DNA of 64,000 bases. It comes from Halohasta litchfieldiae (GTDB lineage Archaea; Halobacteriota; Halobacteria; Halobacteriales; Haloferacaceae). The stretch covers positions 372,001-436,000 of the forward strand of contig NZ_CP024845.1 of NCBI RefSeq assembly GCF_002788215.1. The letters are read 5' to 3'. The position numbers and the translations under genes were made by a program. The notes below the pieces were generated by a model. It saw only the letters and a list, made by a program, of their open reading frames with translations. It made no database searches and was not told where the DNA came from. Below are positions 39,865 to 49,347 of the stretch, piece after piece. Each line of letters starts with the position of its first letter. Positions within the stretch are counted from its first letter, which is position 1.

Positions 39865-40563
39865 CTACCAATCTTTCGGTGATTTGTCTCGCCAGAACTG
39901 CCCGCTGGGAGCCTCGGGGCGGAACCGGGCGAGCCAAATCGGGGTTTCGGCTCCTTTCTCGGGTGTTCGCGGTGCGTTGCCGTCGGCCATATCGGTCTGG
40001 ACGTAGCCCGGACAGACGGAGTTGGCAAGGAGGCCATCGTTGCTGTACTCGCCGTCGAGATAGCAGGTCAGCCCATTCAGTCCGGTCTTCGAGATGCGGT
40101 AGGCTGGCATCCCACCGGACTGTGGCTGGGTAATCGCACCGAGTCCCGACGACATGTTGATCACCCGACCGCCGGGCTGGTCCAACAGCAGGCTGAGTGC
40201 CTGCTTGGTGAGGTGGATCGGACCACGAAGGTTCGTATCGAGCGTTCTGTCGACACCCTCGGTCGACATTTCGTCGAGCGACTCGCGGCTGTCCATCACG
40301 CCAGCGTTGTTGACAAGGACGTCCAGTCGACCGGTCTCCGACTCGATGTGCTCGATTGCGGCCTGTCGCTGGTCGGCCACGGTCACATCGAGTTCGATAG
40401 CCCGCCGGTCGGTGGCGGTGATATCGCCTGTATCTCGTGCCCCTGCGTAAACTGTCGCCCCGTGGTCGACAAGCCCATCAGCGATTCGTTTGCCGATGCC
40501 ACGCGTCGCACCGGTGACGAGTGCGACCTGTCCCTCCAGCGTGTCGTACAGCGGTACGTCCAT
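39865..40563 (-). CDS. Short-chain dehydrogenase/reductase
   Basis: A 232-aa SDR with TGATRGIGKRIAD (cofactor loop), NNAG at LVNNAGVMDS, catalytic Ser in VINMSSGLGAI, and YRISKTGLN (Tyr-x-x-x-Lys), then CPGYVQTDM. NADP preference is suggested by Arg-rich GARDTGD after the second strand. Substrate unknown. It stands alone; a second SDR lies at 42507-43247. Confidence 0.82.
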   Translation of the reverse strand: MDVPLYDTLEGQVALVTGATRGIGKRIADGLVDHGATVYAGARDTGDITATDRRAIELDVTVADQRQAAIEHIESETGRLDVLVNNAGVMDSRESLDEMSTEGVDRTLDTNLRGPIHLTKQALSLLLDQPGGRVINMSSGLGAITQPQSGGMPAYRISKTGLNGLTCYLDGEYSNDGLLANSVCPGYVQTDMADGNAPRTPEKGAETPIWLARFRPEAPSGQFWRDKSPKDW

Positions 40564-40700
40564 ACCGCCCGTAGCAGTGGCAGGATCAAAAGACGTCTGC
40601 CGGTCGACGGCTCCGGAATCCCGAACCTAAAATATCATAAATAAATACATTCTGTACTGTACGCACCAACTATTTTCCCTGTTGTTCATGATTGATTACC

Positions 40701-41840
40701 ATGGCATCAGTTACTAACACGCACGGAGAGGACGGAATCGAGGCACTGTTCGACCGGCAGTTGGAGGTTGGACTCCAGCATGGAGCTCAGCTTGTCGTTT
40801 ATGACGGCACCGAGCGCGTCGTCGACCTCGCTGGCGGCACGACCGGTCCCGATGGCGAGGCGACGACGCCCGACACGAGGCATCTCATCTGGTCGTGTAC
40901 GAAACCCTTGGTCGGCACCTGTGTCCACCAACTCGTCGAGGACGGCCAGATCGCTTACGACGATCCGGTCGTCGACCACTGGCCATCGTTCGACCGCGGC
41001 GACGAGCAAAAGCAGGAGGTGACTGTTCGGCACGTGCTGAGCCACCAGACCGGGATGCCGACGAGCCCGCTCGATGGCGACCCTGCAGCGTGGGGCGACT
41101 GGGAGGGGATCGTCGACACGATGGAACAACAGGAGCTTCAGGACGAACCGGGGACCACCGCGGCCTACCACACGATGAGCTACGGCTGGCTCGTGGGTGA
41201 ACTCGTTCGGCAGGTCACCGGGACGCGGATCGAAGAGTATGCAGCCGAGAACGTGTTCGAGCCACTCGGATTAGATCAGACGAGCGTCGGCGTCCGCGAC
41301 GGCCGGCCGGAGACGGTCGCTGATGTTGCGGGATTCGATATCTTCGACCGCTGTCGAGATCCTACGGAGGGACTAGTCGACCTCACGCCCGAGGACGCCG
41401 CCGGACTCGGCAACAGTCCGGGCGTCCTGCAGTCGGTGGTCCCGGCCGCAAACGGGATCAGCACGGCCCGTGATCTGGGCAAATTCTTCGCCTGTATGGC
41501 CAACGGCGGCGCACTGGACGGGACTCGCCTGTTGGAGCCCGAGACCGTCGACAAAGCAACCGAACTTCAAATCGAGACGGCCGACGACGGCACGCTCTCG
41601 CGGCCGATGCGGTACGCGATGGGCTACTGGCGCGGCGGCGCTGTCTCGGATCTCTTTGGGACGCTCTCGTCGCCCGAAACATTCGGCCACGTTGGACTGG
41701 GCAGTGTCGTTGCGTGGGCTGATCCAACAACCAATCTCACGTTCGCCTACGTCTGCAACGGCATCCGTGAGGAGTCCTACGAACACGCTGCCCGCGTGAA
41801 TCAGCTTGCTGATGCCGTCTATCAGGTGTACGGTAACTGA
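40701..41840 (+). CDS. Beta-lactamase-family serine hydrolase
   Basis: A 379-aa class-C-beta-lactamase/esterase fold enzyme. SxxK motif in WSCTKPLVGT near residues 72-75 and Tyr in AYHTMSYGWLVGE near 156-160 (Tyr-x-x position) are clear. A C-terminal HVGLGSVVAWADP replaces the KTG motif with HxG, as in EstB-type esterases. No signal peptide, so it is cytoplasmic and more likely an esterase or peptidase than an antibiotic resistance enzyme. Confidence 0.8.
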   Translation: MASVTNTHGEDGIEALFDRQLEVGLQHGAQLVVYDGTERVVDLAGGTTGPDGEATTPDTRHLIWSCTKPLVGTCVHQLVEDGQIAYDDPVVDHWPSFDRGDEQKQEVTVRHVLSHQTGMPTSPLDGDPAAWGDWEGIVDTMEQQELQDEPGTTAAYHTMSYGWLVGELVRQVTGTRIEEYAAENVFEPLGLDQTSVGVRDGRPETVADVAGFDIFDRCRDPTEGLVDLTPEDAAGLGNSPGVLQSVVPAANGISTARDLGKFFACMANGGALDGTRLLEPETVDKATELQIETADDGTLSRPMRYAMGYWRGGAVSDLFGTLSSPETFGHVGLGSVVAWADPTTNLTFAYVCNGIREESYEHAARVNQLADAVYQVYGN

Positions 41841-41861
41841 CTGCCCGATGATCCACTTCGG

Positions 41862-42491
41862 TCAGTCGTGGCGTGAAAGGTAGCTCGGTGGTACGTGGTC
41901 TGTCGTATACACGTCCCGGCCACGCTTCGTAATCGAGTTGTCGTCGTCGACCATCGCTGCGGCGTCGACCCGAAGCACCACTGGGTCGGCGGCGTGTCGA
42001 CTACCGACCTCGCGTGCCGCCTTGACCGAGCCACTCAGATGGACGTGTTGCCGCGACATCGGGCGGAGTCCCCCATCCAGAATCGACGGGACGTTGTCGG
42101 GGGCCGTGCCGTGATACAAGATAGCTGGCACGGGCCTGTCGCCCGATTCGAGGTCGACCGGCACCGAGTGGCCGTAGGCGGCTCGAATCCGGTCGTCGTC
42201 GACCTCAAACCGACCTTTGGGATCGGTTCGGACGACCGCGTCGACTGCCGTCTCGTCGACCCAGTCGTATTTTTCCGTGGCTCGGCTCACGACAGTCGAC
42301 CGATTGGCCCAGCCTGCGGCGTCGAGATCGAGGCCAACGTCCTCGGGAAAATGGCGTAACGCGCCGCTCAGAAACTTCGAAACGCGGGTTCGCCGTCGAC
42401 TCGACAGACGTTGTGTTCCCGCGGCATCACAGACGGGACACTGCCCACCGCTGAAGGGACCGTGATCATCACAGAGTCGGATTTCGCTCAT
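41862..42491 (-). CDS. kptA: RNA 2'-phosphotransferase (Tpt1/KptA family) with N-terminal zinc ribbon
   Basis: A 209-aa protein. Residues 1-30 hold a CxxH/CPVC knuckle (LCDDHGPFSGGQCPVCDAAG) preceding the KptA core. Core signatures: RTRVSKFLSGALRH (first Arg-Lys-x-Leu helix), LYHGTAP near 127-133 (His) and GGLRPMSRQHVHLSG (Arg, His) as in the NAD-dependent enzymes that move a 2'-phosphate from spliced RNA to NAD. Archaeal KptA has uncertain biological substrate. It overlaps nothing; the SDR gene follows 16 bp upstream of it on the same strand. Confidence 0.85.
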   Translation of the reverse strand: MSEIRLCDDHGPFSGGQCPVCDAAGTQRLSSRRRTRVSKFLSGALRHFPEDVGLDLDAAGWANRSTVVSRATEKYDWVDETAVDAVVRTDPKGRFEVDDDRIRAAYGHSVPVDLESGDRPVPAILYHGTAPDNVPSILDGGLRPMSRQHVHLSGSVKAAREVGSRHAADPVVLRVDAAAMVDDDNSITKRGRDVYTTDHVPPSYLSRHD

Positions 42492-42506
42492 TGCTGGCGC
42501 TCCGAA

Positions 42507-43247
42507 TTAGAACCCGTCGGCGAACTTGTCCCGGCGGTTGATGTCGATCTCGCTGAGGCTCGATCCCTCGCGGGTCGCCGCGAAGACGATGGCTTCAGCG
42601 ACTTCCTCGGGTTCGGTGGCTTCGTCTTCGTCGAACACCTCAGCGAACGTCCGCCCGTCGGTTGCCTCGAACTCCGACCGAACTTCCGAGGGATTGACCA
42701 CGGTGACACCCACCCCCTCGTCGCCGACTTGGGCGGCGACGCTTTTGGCAAAGCCACGAACCCACCACTTCGAGGCAGCGTAGACGGGATTAAATGACCG
42801 AGGGTACTGTCCGGCGAAGCTCCCGAGGAAGATCAGGTGTCCTTCGCGCTCGCGGACGTGGGGAATAGCTGCGCGAGTCATATAGAAGACGCCGTCGACG
42901 TTGGTCTCCTGCATCGTGTCGTACTGCTCGTTGGTCAGCTCTTCGACGTCACTGCCGCGGGCGAGTCCGGCGTTGTTCACCACGATATCGATGCCGCCGA
43001 AGGTGTCGACAGTCTCGGTCAGCAGGGCGTCGACCGCGTACTCCTTGCGGACGTCGGTCGGGACCACCAGCGTGTCGACGCCGTGGGTGGTTTCGAGGTC
43101 GTCTGCAAGCTCTGCGAGTTTGTCTTTGCTCCGGGCCGCGAGCACGACGTTCGCGCCTTCGGCCGCAAGCTGTCGACAGGTCGCCGCGCCGATTCCTGCG
43201 CTCGCCCCGGTGACAATCGCGGTCTGTCCATCGAGTGAGTCAGTCAT
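42507..43247 (-). CDS. Short-chain dehydrogenase/reductase (NADP-type)
   Basis: A 246-aa SDR: TGASAGIGAATCRQLA (cofactor loop), AARSKDK after strand 2 (NADP-type Arg), NNAGLARG, catalytic Ser in LIFLGSFAGQYPRS, and Tyr-Lys in VYAASKWWVRG. The LEDGSL-type C-terminus SSLSEIDINRRDKFADGF is common in haloarchaeal SDRs. Co-oriented and 15 bp from kptA, so perhaps co-transcribed. Confidence 0.82.
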   Translation of the reverse strand: MTDSLDGQTAIVTGASAGIGAATCRQLAAEGANVVLAARSKDKLAELADDLETTHGVDTLVVPTDVRKEYAVDALLTETVDTFGGIDIVVNNAGLARGSDVEELTNEQYDTMQETNVDGVFYMTRAAIPHVREREGHLIFLGSFAGQYPRSFNPVYAASKWWVRGFAKSVAAQVGDEGVGVTVVNPSEVRSEFEATDGRTFAEVFDEDEATEPEEVAEAIVFAATREGSSLSEIDINRRDKFADGF

Positions 43248-43335
43248 TGTCGACAGCCGACGGCGGCCGCGGTCTAATCTGTTGTGGACGAATCAGTCGA
43301 GCCAGCGGATGGTCACCGGAAACCGATCTAGGCAG

Positions 43336-44589
43336 TCACCGAAACCGATCCAAGGGCTGTCGAAGCGCCCAGTCGTCGGCATGAGGATCAAGCCGATTCG
43401 GTTCGGCTCCGCGCTCGGTGAGGACGCCTGCATGGTACAGCATCGCCTTCAGTTGGAACACTGTCGGCGAGTGAAATACGGCCCCATCTGCGAGTTCACT
43501 GGGGCGAAGCTCACCGTCTTCGGTCAGCACCCGACGCCGCACGTCGTCGCTCCCTTTTAAAAAGAGTTCGACCGTAAAGGTGGGATGGTGGACGTGGAGC
43601 CACTCGACGAGGTCGACAAGCGATGGTTTGCTGATACCGTCATCGTGCATCGTCTGGAGTTCCTCAACGAGTAGCTGGGTCGCCGGATACGCCCAGACCA
43701 CGCGCCGAGTCACTAATCCCCACTCAGGGGCCAGTTCGCAGAATCGCTTGCGTGACCGTTTCCAGCCCGCAAATTCGTTCAGGGCTGCGTCGACCGATCC
43801 GTACCGGTTCAGGGCGAATCGCACGACTTCCTGGCCGAGCGGCGTAAGTCGCTCGCCGTCCGGCTCGTTATTTATGAGTCCGAGAAAGGTGGCTCCCTGT
43901 CGGGCGCTGTCGACGGCCCCAACCACGCGCTCGGCGAGCACGGTCTCTGTTTCAGCGGTGTGATAGATCGCCAGCGGATAGCCGAGGTAGTTTTTGGGAT
44001 GGTTGAGACCGAAGGATTTGTCGGCGACGCCCTGTGCAGTCGCCTGAAATCGGATTGCAGTCGCCTCCTCGGCGGTGTGGTTGCCGACGATGCGCGGAAC
44101 CTCACACGGTGTGACCTCGCCATCGACGTCGACTGCGAGGACGCCGACGTTGAGTTCGCGGGCGAGCGTGCGGGCCGACTGGGAGATGGCCGCCCCCGGT
44201 GCGGCGACGTAGGCGGCGTTGACCTCGTTGAGTCGGTCGTAGGCCTGCACGACGCCGGTTTCGACGTCGACCGCGCCATCGCCGGTGTAGCCTTTCGCCT
44301 CGATTGCGACAAGCGGTGGCTCATCGCCGACTCGGTCGACCGCAAGCAACTCCGAATCGAGCAGTCGGACACCGACCAGATCCGGATACCCCGAGCCGAT
44401 CCGGACGTGATTGAACGGGGCGAGTTGCTTGCGGAGTGCTTCGGGAATCGGCCTGTTCGGCAGCCACTCGTCCTGTGCGAACTGGGTGTCGACGACTGCG
44501 TAGGCGTTTTCGGCCTCGTCGTCGGGGAACAGTCGACGCTTCGTGTGGGCCAACACTTGCGGTTCCGACAGCGTCGACGCCGTAGCCAT
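43336..44589 (-). CDS. PD-(D/E)XK-like conserved haloarchaeal protein
   Basis: A 417-aa protein. The N-terminal half has GSGYPDLVGVRLL near residues 67-79 followed by LVAIEAKGYTGDG near 92-104, a spaced Asp...Glu-x-Lys pattern typical of the restriction-endonuclease-like fold. The C-terminal half is helical with winged-helix character (LTPLGQEVVRFALNRYGSVDAAL). Could be a nuclease or an inactive DNA-binding relative. No methylase or other restriction gene adjacent. Confidence 0.55.
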   Translation of the reverse strand: MATASTLSEPQVLAHTKRRLFPDDEAENAYAVVDTQFAQDEWLPNRPIPEALRKQLAPFNHVRIGSGYPDLVGVRLLDSELLAVDRVGDEPPLVAIEAKGYTGDGAVDVETGVVQAYDRLNEVNAAYVAAPGAAISQSARTLARELNVGVLAVDVDGEVTPCEVPRIVGNHTAEEATAIRFQATAQGVADKSFGLNHPKNYLGYPLAIYHTAETETVLAERVVGAVDSARQGATFLGLINNEPDGERLTPLGQEVVRFALNRYGSVDAALNEFAGWKRSRKRFCELAPEWGLVTRRVVWAYPATQLLVEELQTMHDDGISKPSLVDLVEWLHVHHPTFTVELFLKGSDDVRRRVLTEDGELRPSELADGAVFHSPTVFQLKAMLYHAGVLTERGAEPNRLDPHADDWALRQPLDRFR

Positions 44590-44659
44590 GGATCACCATC
44601 CCAGAGCTGTCTTATGAAGCTTCGGTCACTCGGTCGGTCTCGTTGCTCCGGAGCCGGAG

Positions 44660-45946
44660 TCAGCCGCTTCGCTGGCTGTCGATCAGTTCGACAGTGACCG
44701 TGAGTTCGGTGCCGGTGACCGATTCCAACCGAGCGCGGACGTCGTCGGCGAAGTCGACAGGCTCCTGTTGGCCGGGCGGACGTTCAACGATTACAGTTAC
44801 CGACGGGTGGGTGCCAGCGTATACGTCGAACGGCTGGTAGTCGACCACCCCCTCGCGGAACCGGAGGTCGCCGAAGATCGGATCTGCACTCATCGTCTGA
44901 AGTTCGGTCTGAATATCGTGCTCGACCGCAGCCGACTGGTAGGTGGCGTAGGTGACGCCGCCGAGCACCGCTGATAAGAGTAGGATTGCAACGACGAGCA
45001 CGGCGACACGTGAGCGCAGTCGACCATAGACATGGTCGATCCGCGCTGACTGGTGGGGGCGATACCCCGAGAGCCACAACAGGATGAGCGCGGTGAGATT
45101 GATCGACAGCATGTTCACCAACACGAGTGCGCCGGCGGTGGCGACGACCTCGGGGTGTCCCCAAGCGATACCGAGGCCGACAGTGGCCGCCGGCGGTACG
45201 AGCGCGACGGCGATGGCGACGCCGACAAGCACCGAGCCGACGTTACGGGTGAGACTGACGACACCAGCCACGCCCGAACCGAGGGCGAGAAACACCGCCA
45301 GCAGGTTCGGGGTGATCCGTTCGCGGATCTGCGGCACGGTCGTGATATCGAACCCCGGCGGGAGCAACACGGTCCCTCTGAGCAGCCAGCCGATCAGCGC
45401 TGCGGTCGCTATCGCGGCCACGAGTCCACCGATCTGCAAACCCACGCCACGGGTCGTGAGTTCATCGTTATCGACCACGACACCGACGCTGGCGGCGAGT
45501 GCCGGCCCCATCAGGGGGGCAACCACCATCGCTCCGATGATCGTGGCCGCCGAATTGATCAACAGTCCGGCCGTGGCAATCGCCGAACTCACAACGAGGA
45601 GTATAAAATAGGTGGAGGTGGCGGGTGCGAGCTCCTCGGCCCGCGACTGCAACTCCTCCCGAGAGATCCGGGATGCCGAAAACTGCTCGAACAGCTCCTT
45701 GGATCGATCCGAAATAACCGTTTCGGCGGCCGTGACGACGATATACGACTCCTCAGCCAGACCGGCCGACCGAAGCGCCGAGACGAGCGGCTCGACCGCA
45801 GCCGGTGGGACAGGCATCGAGACAACTGCCTCGAACTCCCCGCGACTCACCTCCTCGGTGACGGCGTAGTCGACGCCCATCGTCTCGGCCGTATCAACGA
45901 CGAGTTCGCGGTCGCCTTGGAGCACAAATACTTCGACGAGACGCAT
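44660..45946 (-). CDS. DUF389/TIGR00341-family membrane protein
   Basis: A 428-aa protein starting MRLVEVFVLQGDRELVVD, with a cytoplasmic ferredoxin-like N-terminal domain (1-95) and about seven hydrophobic helices from residue 112 onward (STYFILLVVSSAIATAGLL; TIIGAMVVAPLMGP; LTALILLWLSGYRP; VLVVAILLLSAVLGG). The AMVVAPLMGP loop is the DUF389 signature. Function unknown in any organism; suspected transporter. ATG 45946 preferred over an upstream alternative. Confidence 0.82.
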   Translation of the reverse strand: MRLVEVFVLQGDRELVVDTAETMGVDYAVTEEVSRGEFEAVVSMPVPPAAVEPLVSALRSAGLAEESYIVVTAAETVISDRSKELFEQFSASRISREELQSRAEELAPATSTYFILLVVSSAIATAGLLINSAATIIGAMVVAPLMGPALAASVGVVVDNDELTTRGVGLQIGGLVAAIATAALIGWLLRGTVLLPPGFDITTVPQIRERITPNLLAVFLALGSGVAGVVSLTRNVGSVLVGVAIAVALVPPAATVGLGIAWGHPEVVATAGALVLVNMLSINLTALILLWLSGYRPHQSARIDHVYGRLRSRVAVLVVAILLLSAVLGGVTYATYQSAAVEHDIQTELQTMSADPIFGDLRFREGVVDYQPFDVYAGTHPSVTVIVERPPGQQEPVDFADDVRARLESVTGTELTVTVELIDSQRSG

Positions 45947-46092
45947 ACACCCTGTACACCGAACACCGTAGATAGCCTGTTGCCACAGCAAACTGACTCT
46001 CTCGTTTCGGTGATTGTCTCAGACGGAATCTACATTGATACACGGTCTGACCCAAACTGTAAACAACCTGAAGGGTGAATAGTGTACACAGA

Positions 46093-47508
46093 ATGGTTGC
46101 AAGCGATACTGCCTCGACTGTCGATCTCGCCGTCATCGGCGCGGGGCCTGGCGGCTACACCGCCGCGATCCGCGGCGCACAGAAGGGGCTCGACGTTGCC
46201 CTCATCGAGAAAGAAACTGTCGGCGGCGTCTGTCTGAACCACGGCTGTATTCCGGCCAAGGCGTTGATCCACGCCGCGGGGTTCCAGCGAAACATCGCCC
46301 ACTGGAACGAGATCGGGATTGAGACCGGTCCCGTCGAGGCCGACTTTAGCGCGATCCAAGACTGGAAAGACGATGTAGTCACCCGACTCGACAACCGGAT
46401 CCTCGACCAGTTAGACCACCACGGCGTCGACTATATCACGGGCACCGCCCGATTCGAGGATTCGAACACGATCAGGGTCGAACAGAACACAACCGAGCAG
46501 TCTATCGGCTTCGAAACGGCGATCATCGCCACCGGCTCCCAGCCCATCGAGATCCCCGGTCTGGAGTTCGACCAGAAGGGTGTGATCTCCTCCCGAGAGA
46601 TCCTGCAGGTCGACGAGGTTCCCGCCGAGATCGTGGTCGTTGGCGGTGGCTACATCGGGATGGAGGCGGTGACCAAGTTCTCGAAGTTCGGCTCCCACGT
46701 CAAAATCGTCGAGGCGCTCGACCGTGTGCTGACCGGGTTCGAGGAGGAGATCGTCGACTCGATCCAAGAGACCAGCGAGATGTACAGCGACGACATTTAT
46801 ACCGCCGCGCTGGCCCAAGATATCGAGTACGACGATGAGGGGAAACCAGTGTTGGTTGCCGAACAGCATGGCGACGAACTCCGGCTGTCGGGCGACTATA
46901 TCATCGTCGCTGCGGGGCGAGAGCCGCGGAGTTCCTATCGGGCGCTGGAGTTGGACAACACCGATATCGAACTGAACGACGACGGGATCATTCGGACTGA
47001 CGACCAGCAGCAGACAACCGACGACAATATTCTCTGTATCGGTGATGCCGCCGGGCCGTCGTATCTGGCCCACATCGCCTACCACGAGGGGAAACGCGCA
47101 GCCAGCGTGGCCGCGAATGAGGAGCCACCGGCCGACGCCCAGTACACGCCGGCAGTGATGTACACCGATCCCGAGGTGGCTGTCGTCGGGCTCTCGGAGG
47201 CCGAGGCCACCGAGCAACACGAGGAGATCATGGTCGGCACATTCCCGCTGGCTGCCTCGGGACGCGCTCTCACGACCGACGAGCCGTCGGGCTATATCAA
47301 AGTGATCGCCGATGGCGACGAGCAGTTGGTCGGTGTGCGGATCGTCGGCGCCCGAGCCTCCGACACGATTGGCGAGGCAACGCTTGCCTTGGAGATGGGT
47401 GGCTCACTCGACGACCTCGCCAACACGATGCACGCCCATCCGACGTTCCCCGAAGCGTTGTCGGATGCCGCGGCTGCTGCGAAGGGCGAGTCGATCCACT
47501 CGTCGTAG
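46093..47508 (+). CDS. lpdA: Dihydrolipoyl dehydrogenase
   Basis: A 471-aa FAD enzyme that reoxidises dihydrolipoamide of 2-oxoacid dehydrogenase or glycine-cleavage complexes. FAD motif GAGPGGYTAA near residues 15-24, redox disulfide GGVCLNHGCIPAK near 45-57, NAD-binding GGGYIGME, second FAD motif CIGDAAG, C-terminal HAHPTFPE with the catalytic His-Glu pair. In haloarchaea that use ferredoxin-type oxidoreductases for pyruvate, Lpd partners are variable; no E1/E2 gene is beside it. Confidence 0.93.
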   Translation: MVASDTASTVDLAVIGAGPGGYTAAIRGAQKGLDVALIEKETVGGVCLNHGCIPAKALIHAAGFQRNIAHWNEIGIETGPVEADFSAIQDWKDDVVTRLDNRILDQLDHHGVDYITGTARFEDSNTIRVEQNTTEQSIGFETAIIATGSQPIEIPGLEFDQKGVISSREILQVDEVPAEIVVVGGGYIGMEAVTKFSKFGSHVKIVEALDRVLTGFEEEIVDSIQETSEMYSDDIYTAALAQDIEYDDEGKPVLVAEQHGDELRLSGDYIIVAAGREPRSSYRALELDNTDIELNDDGIIRTDDQQQTTDDNILCIGDAAGPSYLAHIAYHEGKRAASVAANEEPPADAQYTPAVMYTDPEVAVVGLSEAEATEQHEEIMVGTFPLAASGRALTTDEPSGYIKVIADGDEQLVGVRIVGARASDTIGEATLALEMGGSLDDLANTMHAHPTFPEALSDAAAAAKGESIHSS

Positions 47509-47886
47509 ACGACGAGAAGCACACAGTTTCGAACTCCGGCTCAAATATTTGGATATAGTATGCGAACTGCGTTTATAGTTCGTGAATAAAGTCTTTTACT
47601 CGTCGATGGGTTAACTACGAATAGGTAATACGTTTGACTGTAGAAAAATGGAAATTCTGTATTCGGAATTCGACACCCGGTGTTGCTTCCCGGACCATGG
47701 TCGACGCCCTGCAGCGAGCCAGTGCGATGGCGTCCGCTCTGCACGGGTCGACCACAGTCAGACAATCCCTATGACTCACACCACACACACGCGACCCACA
47801 GCGAATCCGTTGCCTCGACCCACCGGAGACGGTTCTCGGTGGCGACTCGTTCCCGAACCGCGGTCGACATCCAGAGGTGAGACGAT
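47509..47886. other. 378-bp interval with a possible tiny leader gene
   Basis: AT-rich near 47545-47660, holding promoter-like boxes. A 39-codon reading from 47771 (MTHTTHTRPTANPLP...) overlaps the start of the next gene by 4 nt (ATGA) and may be real but has no family likeness. Confidence 0.4.
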
Positions 47887-47890
47887 ATGA
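47771..47890 (+). CDS. Possible 39-aa leader peptide
   Basis: Reads MTHTTHTRPTANPLPRPTGD... and ends TGA overlapping the ATG of the PAS gene. Translation coupling by ATGA is the only argument; composition (Thr/Pro/Arg) is unlike typical haloarchaeal proteins. Uncertain. Confidence 0.2.
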   Translation: MTHTTHTRPTANPLPRPTGDGSRWRLVPEPRSTSRGETI

Positions 47891-48423
47891 ACGCTCACAA
47901 ACCGACGCAGTTCGAGCAGTTGCTCCACGAGATCGACGATGCGGTTGTCGAGTTCGAGATTGTCGACAGAGAGGAACGGAGTTCCTCAGGCAGCCGGACG
48001 CAGTCCGGCGATGGCGAGCCGGTGATTGTGGACGCCAACCACGCGTTTCGCGACATCTTCAGTCCGGATATGAAACGCGTAATCGGGCTCCCGCTGAACG
48101 ATCTCATTGTCCCGGCAACCAAACAAGAAGAAGCCAAGCAGTTCGACCAGCGTACGTCGGATGGACGCTCCAACGTCGCGTTCGTCGAGCGAACGACGAC
48201 CGAAGGGAACCGGACGTTCCTCTACCGAGGGATTCCGTACGATGACGATCACGGATTTGCCATTTATACGGACGTGACCGGCGAGCTCCAGCAGCAAGAC
48301 GAGCTCACCGAAATCATCGCGCTGGCCGAGGAACTGCGCTCGAACCCAGCCGAAACCGATACTGTAGACGTGGCGAACAAAATTAAAGCGAAAGCCGAAA
48401 CGCTCACACAGCTCATCGACTGA
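47887..48423 (+). CDS. Single PAS-domain protein
   Basis: A 178-aa protein with one PAS fold (residues about 10-138): VIVDANHAFRDIFSPDMKRVIGL and GIPYDDDHGFAIYTDVTG, followed by a helical tail (QQDELTEIIALAEELRSNP) like the start of a histidine-kinase dimerisation helix, but with no kinase domain. Probably a stand-alone sensor acting through partners. The ATG overlaps a short upstream reading by 4 nt. Confidence 0.6.
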   Translation: MNAHKPTQFEQLLHEIDDAVVEFEIVDREERSSSGSRTQSGDGEPVIVDANHAFRDIFSPDMKRVIGLPLNDLIVPATKQEEAKQFDQRTSDGRSNVAFVERTTTEGNRTFLYRGIPYDDDHGFAIYTDVTGELQQQDELTEIIALAEELRSNPAETDTVDVANKIKAKAETLTQLID

Positions 48424-48527
48424 CTCTCCGAGACGGTGGCCCGACTCCGACTCGTCTTTTATATCGATATACTACCGCGTCGACCGACTGGGTTCCGTGA
48501 TTCCCATTAGAACGTCACAGATCCCGT

Positions 48528-49298
48528 TTAGACGTGATCTTTCGGCATCAGAGCCTCAAACGGCTGGGCAGCGAGCCACTCACAGAGGTCGACCAGCTGA
48601 TCGCTGGCGGCCTCGAACAGCTGCTCGCCTTTGGCGGCGCTGGCATCGGTCTGATCGCCGAGCACACCGTTTGCGGTGTTGTCGATGGCATCGTAGAACG
48701 TCCGCGAGCCGTGTTTTTGGACCGACTGGGGATCAAAGCTCGTCATTCCACCGTCGCGGGCAGCTTCGAGCTGGTCGTCGTGGACCAACTCCGGTTGGAG
48801 GTGCTGAATCATCGACGTCTCCTTCGGTCCTCCATGCGGACCGGGCTGGGCGAACAACTCCTCGACCAACTCGGGAATACTGTCGTTCCACATCCACTCG
48901 ATGGCGTAGATGACGTTGTCATCGCGGAGTCGACGGCCGACTTCACGGAGGTGCTGGACGTTGCCGCCGTGGGCGTTGACGAAGATGACGCGGTCGATAC
49001 CGTGGTACGCGAGGTTTCGCGTGAACGACTCGACGTAGTCGCGGAACACTGGCGGCTCGACCCACATCGTGCCGTGGAACTGGCGGTGATGGGGGCTGAC
49101 ACCGATGTTGATCGTTGGCGTCCGGAGATAGCCTGTGCGCTCGGCGGCAGCGGTGGCGAACCCCTCGGCGATGATGTGGTCGGTTCCTTCGGGGAGGTGT
49201 GGACCGTGTTGTTCGGTCGACCCCAGCGGTACGATGGCGAGTGATTCGTCCTCGAAGTACGCTCCCAGATCCGGCCACGTTTCGTCGGCGAGATACAT
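48528..49298 (-). CDS. Creatininase-family amidohydrolase (ArfB-like)
   Basis: A 256-aa metalloenzyme of the family containing creatininase and the archaeal ArfB that deformylates a riboflavin/F420 precursor. Metal ligands: GSTEQHGPHLPEGTDHI near residues 25-41 (Glu, His, Asp), VNAHGGN near 101-107 and the Glu in EWMWNDS. ATG 49298 (MYLADETW) is chosen since the longer reading is not family-like. Role in riboflavin/F420 synthesis is likely but not proven by context. Confidence 0.75.
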   Translation of the reverse strand: MYLADETWPDLGAYFEDESLAIVPLGSTEQHGPHLPEGTDHIIAEGFATAAAERTGYLRTPTINIGVSPHHRQFHGTMWVEPPVFRDYVESFTRNLAYHGIDRVIFVNAHGGNVQHLREVGRRLRDDNVIYAIEWMWNDSIPELVEELFAQPGPHGGPKETSMIQHLQPELVHDDQLEAARDGGMTSFDPQSVQKHGSRTFYDAIDNTANGVLGDQTDASAAKGEQLFEAASDQLVDLCEWLAAQPFEALMPKDHV

Positions 49299-49347
49299 AC
49301 GTATGCGTGACTCTCCGGGTACATGGATCTTGAGGCGGAACTGCGGC

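Noticed and set aside
45053-46078. 341-codon reading antisense to the DUF389 gene
   Set aside because: Arg/Gly-rich translation typical of a shadow frame; no family features.
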